A DNA stretch of 64,000 nucleotides. Source: Chromobacterium piscinae. Its GTDB lineage: Bacteria > Pseudomonadota > Gammaproteobacteria > Burkholderiales > Chromobacteriaceae. Shown in pieces: positions 44,080 through 53,312 of this stretch. The translations under genes and the position numbers were made by a program. The notes under the pieces are model-generated. The model was given only the letters and a program-made list of their open reading frames with translations. It ran no database searches and was not told the DNA's origin. The first letter of the stretch is position 1. Each line of letters begins with the position of its first letter. Where the stretch lies: contig NZ_JAJOHV010000020.1 in the NCBI RefSeq assembly GCF_021129175.1, positions 174,239-238,238 of the forward strand, in the 5' to 3' direction.

Positions 44080-44754
44080 GTGGCCCCCTTTCCTACACCC
44101 GTCACCCAAGTCCGCGTCTACCCCTACATCCCGGATGCGCCCATCATCGTGCCTCCGGTCTTCACCGGCGGAGCCGGCACCTACTCGGTAGGCACGCTGA
44201 CGACGAACATTTTCTACAATCTCGACCTCACCTCCGGAGAAGCCGAAAACGGCGGCCCCCACGCGGGCAACAAGTATTACGCCGTGTGCAAAGACGCCTC
44301 CGGCAAGGAATTCACCACGCCGTGGATGACCTGCCTGAAGGCCGGCCCGCAGCCCCAGTTCGGACGCACCACCCATCTGGGTCATCCCATGCATCAGACC
44401 GGAGCCGACGCCGGTTCCGACGCGGCGGTCGCCAGCCCCGACATCGCCTACCAGATCCACCTGTCGGATATCGCAGTGAATGCTTACGTGCCGCCGACCG
44501 AGCCGCTGCTGATCCCGCTGATCGAGGGCGGCAAGGGCGTCGCCACTTTCGCCGGCCTGCTGCCGGGAGGCTCGTGGTCGGTCAGCGTGGCCGGCGGCGA
44601 ACGCGTGAATCCGCTGCACCCAGGCATGACCGCCACCATCAGCGGCACCAACGTCGCCACCGGCAAGCCGTTCCACATCCCGGCCGTCTTCATCACCAAG
44701 GAGGCCGGCGACCCGGCGATCTTCGTGCAGCTGCGCCACCCGCGCGAAAACTGA
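44080..44754 (+). CDS. Hypothetical protein following the oxidase cluster
   Basis: 224 residues if translation starts at GTG 44080, where GGAG lies 6 nt upstream; the frame is open from 43996. Beta-rich with repeated Gly/Pro turns: VYPYIPDAPIIVPPVFTGGA, HLGHPMHQTGADAGSD, PLIEGGKGVATFAGLLPGGS. No signal peptide and no known family. It may belong functionally to the GMC/ferritin-like set 320 bp upstream, but it has its own leader and a strong terminator behind it. 43807-44079 shows nothing else. Confidence 0.6.
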   Translation: MAPFPTPVTQVRVYPYIPDAPIIVPPVFTGGAGTYSVGTLTTNIFYNLDLTSGEAENGGPHAGNKYYAVCKDASGKEFTTPWMTCLKAGPQPQFGRTTHLGHPMHQTGADAGSDAAVASPDIAYQIHLSDIAVNAYVPPTEPLLIPLIEGGKGVATFAGLLPGGSWSVSVAGGERVNPLHPGMTATISGTNVATGKPFHIPAVFITKEAGDPAIFVQLRHPREN

Positions 44755-44782
44755 TCTAGGCCTCCCCGGCCGTTCAAGCCTG

Positions 44783-44827
44783 AAACCGGCGGCCGCATCC
44801 ATCACAAGATGCGGCCGCCGGTTTTAT
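44783..44827 (+). terminator. Strong rho-independent terminator
   Basis: ACCGGCGGCCGCATC and GATGCGGCCGCCGGT pair perfectly around CATCACAA, followed by TTTATCC. Confidence 0.85.
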
Positions 44828-44990
44828 CCAAATCTGCTTTTCAGCCGCGGTTTTCAGCCCGTCCCCACCTCGCCACCCGACGCCGGCGAAAATCCCCACC
44901 CGCGCCGGATCAACTTGCGCTACGCTACGCGCTTTGTGCCGAAACGCGCGCCGTCGCCGCGCGGGCAGCAACCGTATTCAGAAGCAGCGC

Positions 44991-46049
44991 ATGCGTATCC
45001 AGGAATTCCATCAAGCCCTCGCCGGCATCGGCGCCCGCCCCTGCCATATCGGCCGCATCAACCGCGCCTGGCTCAAGGGGCAGCCCTTGGACGCCGGCAC
45101 CCGCCATCAGAAGAGCGAAAACTACTTTCCGCTATCCGTGCGCGACGGCCTGCCTCCCATCGCCTCCCAGGTGGAGGCATTGGCCCGCATCCATTCGCAA
45201 CACACGGCGGACGATGGCTCGCTGCGGCTGCTGGTCGAACTGAACGATGGCCAGATGGTGGAAAGCGTATTGCTGCCCCGCGATGGCTTGTGCGTGTCCA
45301 GCCAAGTTGGCTGCGCGGTGGGCTGCACCTTCTGCATGACCGGGAAAAGCGGCCTGCTCCGCCAGCTGGGCAGCGCGGAGATCGCCGCGCAGATGGCGCT
45401 GGCGCGGCGCATCCGTCCGGTGAAAAAAGTGGTGTTCATGGGCATGGGCGAGCCGGCCCACAATATGGAAAACGTGCTGGAGGCCATTCAATGGCTGGGC
45501 ACCGACGGCAATATCGGACACAAGAACCTGGTGTTTTCCACCGTGGGCGATCCGCGCGTGTTCGAACGCCTGCCCCAGTTGCAGGTGAAGCCAGCGTTGG
45601 CGCTGTCGCTGCACACCACCCGCGCCGATCTGCGCGAACAGCTGCTGCCGCGCGCGCCGCGCATCGCGCCGGACGAGCTGGTGGAGCTGGGCGAGGCCTA
45701 TGCCCGTGGTTCAGGCTATCCCATCCAATACCAGTGGACGCTGCTGGCCGGCGTCAACGACAGCATGGAAGAGATGGATGCCGCCGCGCGCCTGCTCAAG
45801 GGCAAGTACGGTGTGCTCAATATCATTCCCTACAACAGCGTGGAGGGCGACGATTACCAGCGCCCCAGCGACGAACGCATCGCCCAGTTCAAACGCTATC
45901 TGCACGACAGCGGCGTGTTGACCAAGGTGCGCGACTCGGCCGGCCAGGACGTGGACGGCGGCTGTGGCCAGCTGCGCGCGCGGGCGGCCGGCGTCATCGA
46001 TACCAGCCGGCTGCGAAAACGCCGCGGCGAATCCCCCCCCAGTCAATAA
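44991..46049 (+). CDS. RlmN-like radical SAM methyltransferase
   Basis: 352 residues from ATG 44991 (longer frame possible upstream, without a good RBS). Motifs: SQVGCAVGCTFCMTG (C-x3-C-x2-C), VVFMGMGEPAHNMENVL, LALSLHTTRADLREQLLP, and a late cysteine in VDGGCGQL, as needed for the methyl-adenosine mechanism of RlmN/Cfr enzymes. The N-terminal ~95 residues differ from housekeeping RlmN, so this is a paralogous group rather than clearly RlmN itself. The likely substrate is an RNA adenosine. Confidence 0.85.
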   Translation: MRIQEFHQALAGIGARPCHIGRINRAWLKGQPLDAGTRHQKSENYFPLSVRDGLPPIASQVEALARIHSQHTADDGSLRLLVELNDGQMVESVLLPRDGLCVSSQVGCAVGCTFCMTGKSGLLRQLGSAEIAAQMALARRIRPVKKVVFMGMGEPAHNMENVLEAIQWLGTDGNIGHKNLVFSTVGDPRVFERLPQLQVKPALALSLHTTRADLREQLLPRAPRIAPDELVELGEAYARGSGYPIQYQWTLLAGVNDSMEEMDAAARLLKGKYGVLNIIPYNSVEGDDYQRPSDERIAQFKRYLHDSGVLTKVRDSAGQDVDGGCGQLRARAAGVIDTSRLRKRRGESPPSQ

Positions 46050-46121
46050 AATACGCCTGCGCCCGGCATGTCTGTCCGGACACAGGCGCTGTTGCGGCAA
46101 ATCAAACCTTTCTGGGTCTGA

Positions 46122-47435
46122 TCACCGGATCGGCGATGCGGCGGATGGCGCAGCCTGCGGCTTGCCCACTGTGAAGCGCAGGTTCTTCAAGCGGCCCGGC
46201 ACATCCTTCAGGTCCCCGCTCACCACGCGATACTGGATTCCGCCGGAGGCCGCCGCGCCCAGGCTGGCCGAGCGGGCGGTCTGCGCCTGCGCGCTCAGCG
46301 GTTCCACCGGACCGGCCGTGATGGTGTAGGCCGTGGAGTCCACCGCGCTGAAGACCCCGGTGAACTGCTGCTTGAACTTGCGTTTGGAAATCGAGCCGAT
46401 GTAGTACTCGATGGTGCTTCGCGAGTACTGGTTCACCGCCCACGGCCAATCCCATTTCGACGTCGCCGGATTCAGGTATTGCGACAGCAGATCCTGCGCG
46501 CCGTTCAGGCCGTCCTTGCCGCCGAACTTGCTCAGATAAAACGGACGGTTGGACGGATGGCCGTTCAGCGCGTTGTCGCTGTAGCGCAGGAAGTTGTACA
46601 GCTCCGCCTCGTAAGTCAGGAACATCTTGGAGGTATAGGGAATATTGGCTTTCTGCTCGAACAGCGTCAGCGTGATCAGGCGTTTGCTCTTGGGCGGCAA
46701 CACCGCCCGGTACTCCGCCGTTTGCGAAGTGGTGCTGCTGGTGCCGTTGGTGGTGGTCCAGTCCGCCCCGGAAGCGATCTCTACCGCTACCGAGGTTTCC
46801 GCCCCGCCGATCAGCGGCAGACCGCCCGTCCACTTGTTGGTCATCGTCACCTTGCCGCTGACGCTGATCTTGTCGGCTTTGGACCAACTGACCGTGGAAT
46901 CGTATTTCAGGTTGGCCACGCCGGTGTCGGACTGGTCGCTGTGATTTTCCAGCACCACCGTCACCACTTTCAGCGGTTTCTTGTTATACAGCTCCGGCGA
47001 GCCCAGTTTCATGTCGTCCGGTTCCATCATCCACTGGATGTTGGAAAAGGCCATGCGGAAACGCTTGTCCGCCCAATACCCGCCCGGCCCCTTCGGATCG
47101 TACTTGGCATTCATCATGTAGCGGTATTTATTGTCGGGCATCGACAGATTATCCAGCATGGTGTCGATGCGCCGGTATTCAAACTCCTTGCCCACGGCGG
47201 TATTACCGTTGGTATTGCCGCCTACCCAGCCATAACCGAGATAATGCGCCAGTAACGCCCATGGTTTGAAAAATGCGTCCGACGTCACAATTTTCTGAAT
47301 GGTGGACTCATTATCCGGGGACATCTCCGTATACACCACGTCGCTGAATTGTGGCACGGTATCCGCCGCCCATGCCTGCTGCTGGCAAGCAATGAACAAT
47401 ATTGAAGCGGGAAGCGTGGCTTTTATCAATTTCAT
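46122..47435 (-). CDS. Secreted aerolysin-family pore-forming toxin
   Basis: 437 residues. Signal peptide ending AWA before ADTVPQ (cut after ~23). Clear aerolysin matches in order: LLAHYLGYGWVGGN, LKYDSTVSWSKADKISVSGK, GGAETSVAVEIASGADWTTT (insertion-loop region), AEYRAVLPPKSKRLITLTLF, LTYEAELYNFLRYSDNAL with HPSNRPFYL, and FTGVFSAV near the end. The N-terminal lobe of aerolysin is absent, as in Clostridium septicum alpha-toxin. A possible activation site is QTAR-SASLG, which lines up with the RAR-SVDG cleavage region of proaerolysin. Single gene, converging on the RlmN-like gene. Confidence 0.9.
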   Translation of the reverse strand: MKLIKATLPASILFIACQQQAWAADTVPQFSDVVYTEMSPDNESTIQKIVTSDAFFKPWALLAHYLGYGWVGGNTNGNTAVGKEFEYRRIDTMLDNLSMPDNKYRYMMNAKYDPKGPGGYWADKRFRMAFSNIQWMMEPDDMKLGSPELYNKKPLKVVTVVLENHSDQSDTGVANLKYDSTVSWSKADKISVSGKVTMTNKWTGGLPLIGGAETSVAVEIASGADWTTTNGTSSTTSQTAEYRAVLPPKSKRLITLTLFEQKANIPYTSKMFLTYEAELYNFLRYSDNALNGHPSNRPFYLSKFGGKDGLNGAQDLLSQYLNPATSKWDWPWAVNQYSRSTIEYYIGSISKRKFKQQFTGVFSAVDSTAYTITAGPVEPLSAQAQTARSASLGAAASGGIQYRVVSGDLKDVPGRLKNLRFTVGKPQAAPSAASPIR

Positions 47436-48094
47436 GTTTTATTCCCTGCGTAAGAAATGAATCAATGCAAGCGCCGGTCATCCAATCTGCCAATGGAATA
47501 CCCCGGCTTTTACACCATTGCGATGCAGAGCAAATACTTTACTTTGCATGAAGAATCCTAATTAGCACCGGATATGAATCGCAATAATTCTTAACGCCGC
47601 TTTTGTAAACATTCACCAAAATTTATTTACATATTGCCAGAATGAAAAAGGCTAAGTAAAAATGCTTATGTCCTGAAGCTAGCAGTGGCAGGTTAACCCG
47701 CGCAGAAAGTCAGTAATCGCCTAGCCGCGTCCCCATGCATTGCGTCGCACCAAATCCATCCTTTAGAACAGGTGTCGCATTCGCCACATAATTGGCCGCC
47801 CAGACATGGCCACAACGTCCGTGTCTGGCAGCGCAAAAGTACGCCAACCTTGGACGACTCCATGCGTAGTTAGCGGATGTCTTCCAATGGCTGCGGGGGA
47901 TTACTGGTGGGAAACTGGGCGCAGCGCTGGACTGCGCTCGCGCGTGTGGACGGGAGTCATGAAGAGCAGGCTATGTCGGCCGGAGGGTCGCCGGCATGCA
48001 GATGGTAAGCTGGCGCTGCGCGGACATCCCGCCGCAGCGCTTGGGGTAAGACAGCCGCCAGTCCATTCCGACGACAATAGGACGGGCTACGACA
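47436..48094. other. Intergenic region upstream of the toxin, no firm gene (659 bp)
   Basis: The part next to the toxin (47500-47660) is AT-rich and probably holds its promoter. A plus-strand frame at 47806-48144 exists, but its translation is R/G/W-rich and looks like chance in GC-rich DNA. No repeat or tRNA is seen. Confidence 0.5.
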
Positions 48095-48319
48095 TCACAG
48101 GGAGGGGGTATGAATATCGTCCGGATTCAATAGCCGGTGCTTAAGCCCCAGCTGCATCAGGGAAAGCAAGTACTCCTTGGTGAATACCAGCGAGCCTTCC
48201 CATTCCGATCCTTGTTCGCCGACGATCACCGGACTGGTGACCAGCACGTGGTCGCCCTGAATCACATCCAGAGCATAATCATCGTCCGCTATTTTCTTGA
48301 CAAGTCTGCTTGGATTCAT
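48095..48319 (-). CDS. Small hypothetical protein
   Basis: 74 residues; AGGAG 8 nt before the ATG at 48319 decides the start. NPSRLVKKIADDDYALDVIQ, then VLVTSPVIVGEQGSEW and FTKEYLLSLMQLGLKHR. Alternating strand/helix pattern, no known family. The stretch 48320-48504 behind it has no gene. Confidence 0.6.
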   Translation of the reverse strand: MNPSRLVKKIADDDYALDVIQGDHVLVTSPVIVGEQGSEWEGSLVFTKEYLLSLMQLGLKHRLLNPDDIHTPSL

Positions 48320-48504
48320 CACTGTTGCTCCTAGTGGGATTTTCCTGCATCGTTCAGTACTTAATCAAACTGCCGTGCAGCATGAAAAAAATCTTACGAC
48401 GCCAAGATATCCCATGCCGCGCCGGCAAATAAGTACAGATTTCTGTAGTCTTCCCTCTTCCTGTCCCAAAAGCCGAGCAACTGCGAAAGTTTGCGCGCCA
48501 AAAC

Positions 48505-48531
48505 AAATAAAGCCGGCTTTCGCCGGCTTCC
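48505..48531 (-). terminator. Terminator of the luxR-fsa-fucP operon
   Basis: On the minus strand: GAAGCCGGC-GAAA-GCCGGCTT followed by TATTTGTTTT, just after the transporter stop. Confidence 0.8.
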
Positions 48532-48545
48532 TTGCGCCTACTACT

Positions 48546-49772
48546 TCAAATCGAGCCGACCACGACCTGAGCGGTCCTCTCCTTCTCCAGATATACGCTG
48601 TATAGGAAAATCACGATAAAGCTGGCCAAGGGGATCGCATACGCCAGCGACGTGCCGTAATGGTCGGACACATAGCCCATCAAATAGGGATAAACGGCCC
48701 CGCCGCTCACCGACATCGCCAGGATGGAGCTCGCCCGCTTGGTCTGGCGCTCCAGACCCTTGATCGCCAGCGAGAAAATGGTGGGGAACATGATGGACAT
48801 GAAAAAGAACATCAAGGTCAACGCCCCCACCGCGATGGCTCCGCCCATAGTCACCACCACCAGCGACAGCAGAATGTCGGCGAAGGCGAACAGCATCAGC
48901 AAGCGGCCGGCAGACAGGCGGCCAATGGCGAAAGTGCCGACGAAACGCCCCGCCATGAACAGCATCATCGCCAGCGACAGCAGCCAGGCCGCTGACTGCG
49001 CGTTCAGCCGCATGCCGCTCTCCATCGCGTAATTAATGAAGAAGGCCCCGATCCCCACCTGCGCCGCCACGTAGAGGAACTGCGCCAGCACCCCGAACAC
49101 GAAGCGCCCGTTGCGGATCAACGGCCGGCCCTCCTCCCGGTCGATCGCCTCATACCGCCCCACATCCGGCATCGGCGTTCTGGCGATGGCCAGCGCCAGC
49201 AGCGCCACGAATGCGGCGATCCACACGTAGACTTGCATCACCATGTCGTGCTGCGCGCCAGAGGGCGCGCTATTGCCCAGCTTGAAGAAGAAGGCCCCGC
49301 CGATCAGCGGCCCCACCACCGTGCCCAGCCCGCAAAAAGCCTGGGCCATGTTCAGCCGTCGCTCGGAGCGGTTCTCGTCGCCCAGCAGAGAAATATAGGG
49401 GTTGGCGGTGGTTTCCAGGAAGCCCGATCCGCAAGCCAGCACGAACAGCGACAGCACGAAGGCTAGGAAGCTGGCGTTCAGCAGCGACGGGATGAACAAC
49501 AGCGCGCCGGCGGCGAAGAAGCACAAGCCGGCGATCAGCCCGCGCTTGTAGCCGAAGCGCTCGTTGAACAAGGCCGCCGGGATGGAGATCACGAAATAAG
49601 CCAGGAAATAAGCAGTCTGCAGCCAGCCGGAATCCGCCTTGGACAACTGCATCGCCTGCTGGAAATGCTTGTTCAACACATCCAGCAAGCCGTAGGACAT
49701 GCCCCACAGGAAGAAGGTGCAGGTCACCAGGATGATGGTTTTCTTCAACAGCGCGTCATCACGATTCATCAT
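48546..49772 (-). CDS. FucP-type sugar:proton symporter (FHS family, MFS)
   Basis: 408 residues with 12 predicted spans. It opens with TIILVTCTFFLWGMSYGLLD, typical of L-fucose permease relatives; FLETTANPYISLLGDE is the FHS family motif, and FFMSIMFPTIFSLAIKGL a conserved late span. Imports a sugar by proton symport; fucose, glucose/galactose and related sugars are possible. Third gene of an operon with an aldolase and a LuxR-type regulator, 16 nt after the aldolase. Confidence 0.88.
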   Translation of the reverse strand: MMNRDDALLKKTIILVTCTFFLWGMSYGLLDVLNKHFQQAMQLSKADSGWLQTAYFLAYFVISIPAALFNERFGYKRGLIAGLCFFAAGALLFIPSLLNASFLAFVLSLFVLACGSGFLETTANPYISLLGDENRSERRLNMAQAFCGLGTVVGPLIGGAFFFKLGNSAPSGAQHDMVMQVYVWIAAFVALLALAIARTPMPDVGRYEAIDREEGRPLIRNGRFVFGVLAQFLYVAAQVGIGAFFINYAMESGMRLNAQSAAWLLSLAMMLFMAGRFVGTFAIGRLSAGRLLMLFAFADILLSLVVVTMGGAIAVGALTLMFFFMSIMFPTIFSLAIKGLERQTKRASSILAMSVSGGAVYPYLMGYVSDHYGTSLAYAIPLASFIVIFLYSVYLEKERTAQVVVGSI

Positions 49773-49788
49773 TTGCTTTCTTGCCTTC

Positions 49789-50463
49789 TCACGCCTTGAA
49801 CAGCGCGGCGTCCCGCGTCAGTCCGTTGCTCTGCCAGGCCGCGTCGAACTTGCGCAGGCTCTGCTCGATGTCCTCGCTGGACGCGTGGAGCTGCTGGAAC
49901 ACCGCCACCGGCAGCGTGACTGCGGCCACCCCGGTTTGCGCGCAGCGCAGGAACTGATCCACCGTTTTGACCGCCGCCGCCAGGATGGAGGTCTTGTAGC
50001 CGTAAGCATCCAACAGCCGCTGCGACTGCTCCAGCACCTCGAAGGCGTTGCCAGTGGAAAGCTCGATCCGGTTCACATACGGCGCCGCGTAGCTGGCGCC
50101 CGCCAGCGCCGCCAGCGCCAGCTGCCGGGTTTCGAAAATGGTGGTCGCCAATGTGGCGATGCCTTCGCGCTCGAGAATAGATATCGCGCGGAAGCCATCC
50201 CCCGCCGCCGGAATCTTGACGACCATCCTGGGGCTGATGCCGGCGATGCGCCGGGCCTGCACCAGCATGCCGTCCAGTCCGCGCGCCACCACCTGCACCG
50301 CCAGCGGCCCGCTCTGGGCGTCCAGTATCTCGCCCAGCACGGCCTCCACATCCCGGTTGGACGTCGCCAGGATCGACGGATTGGTCGTCACGCCGGCCAG
50401 CACGCCCATGGCCTGGGCCTTGCGGATGGCGTCAATGTCTATCGTGTCCAGCCATATCTTCAT
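49789..50463 (-). CDS. fsa: Fructose-6-phosphate aldolase/transaldolase-like enzyme
   Basis: 224 residues from MKIWLDTIDIDAIRKAQ; this start overlaps the regulator's stop as ATGA, and longer frames run into the regulator gene. Family features: LAGVTTNPSILATS at ~23, RMVVKIPAAGDGFRAI with the Schiff-base lysine at 83, and LAALAGASYAAPYVNRIE. Size and motifs fit the Fsa/TalC group, which makes or splits fructose 6-phosphate or related sugar phosphates. Located between a sugar symporter and a LuxR-type regulator. Confidence 0.85.
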   Translation of the reverse strand: MKIWLDTIDIDAIRKAQAMGVLAGVTTNPSILATSNRDVEAVLGEILDAQSGPLAVQVVARGLDGMLVQARRIAGISPRMVVKIPAAGDGFRAISILEREGIATLATTIFETRQLALAALAGASYAAPYVNRIELSTGNAFEVLEQSQRLLDAYGYKTSILAAAVKTVDQFLRCAQTGVAAVTLPVAVFQQLHASSEDIEQSLRKFDAAWQSNGLTRDAALFKA

Positions 50464-51326
50464 TTGTTTGCACCACTCGCCACGGAAAAGGGATAAATAT
50501 TGCGCGCGCTCAGCTTGCCGATCACAAAGCCCAGCTGGCACAGCGACCGGCAATTGAGCCGTTCCTTGATATTCTTGATGTGCTTGTTGACCGCGTCGCT
50601 GGTGATGTCCAGCGAAACGGCCGCCTCGGCGCAGGACGCGCCGCTCACCAGTTCGCGCATCAGCGCCACTTCTTTCTTGGTCAGGTAGGCATTATGGTCC
50701 GCATCGCCCAGATAGATGCGCGACACGTCGCGGCGGTCCATCAGGCTGTAGAAGTCGGAAACCAGCATGTCGTGGTTGATGTCGCTGTCCAGGATCAACT
50801 TGCCCCTGGCCGATTCCGGCAGGTAGATCCGGTCATGGCCGGCGGATTCGATCACGTCGTGCAGCTTGTACTTGAACAGCGAGACGAACTGGTGCAAATA
50901 AGCCATCTTGCCCGCCAGATAGTCATTGTTGACGCTGTTGTCGTAAACCGAGCCGAAGTGGAAGAAGTCGCAGTAGCCCTCGCTGCGCTCGATCAGCGTC
51001 ACGCCGTTGTCAATGCCGAACAGCGCCGCCGCCGAATAAATGGGCTCTCGGTTCAGCCAGTTCCAAAACACGTAGCCGTCGGTGAAATTGTCCGAATCCT
51101 TTTCGAACACCGCCAGCTGGAACATTTCCTGCCGCCAATAATGCTGGATCCAGTCCGGAGAATTGGTCAGGGCGATGCGGGAGCCATCGGCGTAATGCCG
51201 GTCGAAAGTGAAATAAGCGATTTTCAGGCTGCGCAGCGGCCGGGTGAATTCCATCACCGCGTCGGTGGCGGTGAATGACGCGTTGGTCGCGTAAAACCTA
51301 TCGCTTTGGAAATTGATGGCCGTCAT
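50460..51326 (-). CDS. LuxR-type transcription regulator
   Basis: 288 residues. C-terminal HTH: LTKKEVALMRELVSGASCAE, then AAVSLDITSDAVNKHIKNIK and RLNCRSLCQLGF. The N-terminal ~210 residues do not clearly match the acyl-homoserine-lactone-binding domain and show aromatic-rich pieces (FYATNASF, NFTDGYVFWNWL). First gene of the operon; its stop overlaps the aldolase start, so regulator and enzyme are translationally coupled. It probably senses a sugar or its phosphate. Confidence 0.85.
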   Translation of the reverse strand: MTAINFQSDRFYATNASFTATDAVMEFTRPLRSLKIAYFTFDRHYADGSRIALTNSPDWIQHYWRQEMFQLAVFEKDSDNFTDGYVFWNWLNREPIYSAAALFGIDNGVTLIERSEGYCDFFHFGSVYDNSVNNDYLAGKMAYLHQFVSLFKYKLHDVIESAGHDRIYLPESARGKLILDSDINHDMLVSDFYSLMDRRDVSRIYLGDADHNAYLTKKEVALMRELVSGASCAEAAVSLDITSDAVNKHIKNIKERLNCRSLCQLGFVIGKLSARNIYPFSVASGANK

Positions 51327-51451
51327 CGCATATCCGGCAGTCTCCCGCCTTCGGGGTGTTTCCTCTGCCGCCTGCGCCGACTCGAGTAGATATAATCAGA
51401 AATAAAACTGTTCATATAGCTACAAATTACGCTGTAGGAGGTTTAAGAAAA

Positions 51452-51493
51452 GTGAATCATATCACCAAACCTCAAGCCAAAATCCATCAATAA
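51452..51493 (+). CDS. Possible 13-residue leader peptide
   Basis: GTG start with AGGAGG 10 nt upstream, encoding VNHITKPQAKIHQ and then TAA, in the 325-bp region between luxR and the lipoprotein gene. The ribosome-binding site is strong for such a short frame. No attenuator hairpin is evident, so it may be chance. Confidence 0.25.
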   Translation: MNHITKPQAKIHQ

Positions 51494-51651
51494 ACTCCCC
51501 CTTTCAGCAACTATCCACATACGAACATATATATCGATAAAATAAACCGCTGTCGCGCCCTGCCCCGGCATATCCATCAAACAGAACAGGCTTTTCCCGT
51601 CTTCGCGGATTGCGTAATATTCTGGCCTTTCGTTTGCCTACGGATTCGAAT

Positions 51652-52434
51652 ATGCGCCGTTTTTCCGCCCGTACCGCTCTTGCCGCCCTGCTATTAGCCT
51701 TGGCCGGCTGCCATGGACAAGGCGGCGCGCAGCCTGCCGCCGAGGTCCCGGCGGAGCCCGGCCCGGTCAGCCGCGTGGCCACCGTTCCCAAGGGCGTGGA
51801 GGTCAAGGGCAAGTTGGTGGCGGCCTATAGCTGGCGGGACAGCGCGGGCGACAATCTGCTGGTGCTGGGCGAAACCCATGAGGACCGAGCCAGCGACGAA
51901 ACCGAATCGTCGCGCCTGTACGCGGCGCAATACCGCGTGGACGCCGGGCGCCCCAAACGCCTGTGGGCGCTGAATGACGGCGTCGATCAATGCCTGTTCG
52001 ACGCCAGCGCGGAATTCGACCTGCCGGCAGTAAGTTTCCCCATGCTGGGCCGGGACGGCGCGCGCGCGGTGGCGCTGGCTTATCGCCAGACCTGCACCAG
52101 CGACGTCAGCCCCAACGAGTACAAGCTGATCCTGCATGCCGGCAAGGACAAGTTCGGCCTGCGCGGCGCCGACCGCTACGGCGTGCGCAACCGCGACCAG
52201 AAAACTGGAGAAGTGGAAGGCCTGCCCCTTCCTGCAGACTGCAGCGCCGGCGCCCAACGCGACCTGCTGCGCCGCGAAGGCGGCTCGCTGTTCGAGCCGC
52301 CGCTGCCCGGCTGCTACCAGGATGAACATGATTTCGCCAAGGCTCCGCCCGCCTACCTGGAATACATGAAGAAACAGTGGTTCAAGCGGATGCGAGAACT
52401 CGACCAAGCATGGCTGGACGGACAGACTGCCTGA
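51652..52434 (+). CDS. Predicted lipoprotein
   Basis: 260 residues from ATG 51652. Lipobox LALAGC with cysteine at ~20. The mature part is beta-rich (LVAAYSWRDSAGDNLLVLGE, RLYAAQYRVDAGRPKRLWAL), with cysteines in CLFDASAEF and TCTSD that may form a disulfide. Family unknown to me. It faces away from luxR and has no operon partners. Confidence 0.7.
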   Translation: MRRFSARTALAALLLALAGCHGQGGAQPAAEVPAEPGPVSRVATVPKGVEVKGKLVAAYSWRDSAGDNLLVLGETHEDRASDETESSRLYAAQYRVDAGRPKRLWALNDGVDQCLFDASAEFDLPAVSFPMLGRDGARAVALAYRQTCTSDVSPNEYKLILHAGKDKFGLRGADRYGVRNRDQKTGEVEGLPLPADCSAGAQRDLLRREGGSLFEPPLPGCYQDEHDFAKAPPAYLEYMKKQWFKRMRELDQAWLDGQTA

Positions 52435-52614
52435 GCCCGTGAGCCGAAAGATCCGGCGCGTTTTCGGCCATTTTCAAAAAAACCAAGTAAGTGATTCTGG
52501 TAAGAACTAGTTTTTCTCTCGCGGTTTGCAAAGGATCATCCATTAACTGGGCCTCCTCTCCCGCGCGATCGGAAAACGGAGGCCAACCGATCACTGACAC
52601 CCAAGGCAAACACC

Positions 52615-53268
52615 ATGAACATCGCCCATTACGCCAAAACCCGCTACACCACCAAGGCCTTCGACCCCGGCTTCAAGCTGAGCCCGGATCAGGTGGAGCA
52701 GATCGAAGCGCTGCTGCGCCACAGCCCCTCGTCCACCAACTCCCAGCCCTGGCATTTCTTCATCGCCGGCAGCGACGAAGGCAAGGCTCGCGTCGCCAAG
52801 GCTACCGCCAACGGCTATTCCTTCAACCAGGCCAAGGTGCTCAACGCTTCTCACGTAGTGGTATTCTGCACCCGCGCCGCGCTGGATGATGCCCACCTGC
52901 AAACGCTGCTGGAGCAAGAAGACCGAGATGGCCGCTTCGCCAGCGCCGAGGCCCGTGCCGGCCAGCACAAGGGGCGCTCGCATTTCGCCGATATGCATCG
53001 CTTCGAACTACGCGATGCCTCGCATTGGATGGAAAAACAGGTTTACCTGGCGGTCGGCACCCTGCTCTTGGGCGCGGCGGCGCTTGAGATCGACGCCTGC
53101 CCGATTGAGGGCTTCGACCAGCGGATCATGGGAGAAGAACTGGGATTGCGGGAAAAAGGACTGGTCGCCTCGGTGATCGTCGCGCTGGGCCGCCGTTCCG
53201 ACGAAGACTTCAACGCCAAGTTGCCAAAGTCCCGTCTTCCGGCCGACGCCGTCATTACCCGGCTGTGA
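52615..53268 (+). CDS. nfsB: Oxygen-insensitive NAD(P)H nitroreductase / dihydropteridine reductase
   Basis: 217 residues. Close to E. coli NfsB along its whole length: YTTKAFDPGFKLSPDQVEQI, HSPSSTNSQPWHFFIAGSDE, ASHVVVFCTRAALDD, EKQVYLAVGTLLLGAAALEI, GFDQRIMGEELGLREKGL and FNAKLPKSRLP. FMN enzyme reducing nitroaromatics and quinones with NAD(P)H. Confidence 0.93.
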   Translation: MNIAHYAKTRYTTKAFDPGFKLSPDQVEQIEALLRHSPSSTNSQPWHFFIAGSDEGKARVAKATANGYSFNQAKVLNASHVVVFCTRAALDDAHLQTLLEQEDRDGRFASAEARAGQHKGRSHFADMHRFELRDASHWMEKQVYLAVGTLLLGAAALEIDACPIEGFDQRIMGEELGLREKGLVASVIVALGRRSDEDFNAKLPKSRLPADAVITRL

Positions 53269-53312
53269 CTGTATCGCGCCGCCCTGGCTGCGGCGGCGCC
53301 GGAGAGATCGCG

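Noticed and set aside
47806..48144. 112-residue plus-strand frame near the toxin
   Set aside because: Composition is R/G/W-rich, there is no convincing ribosome-binding site or family, and it overlaps the better supported gene at 48095-48319.
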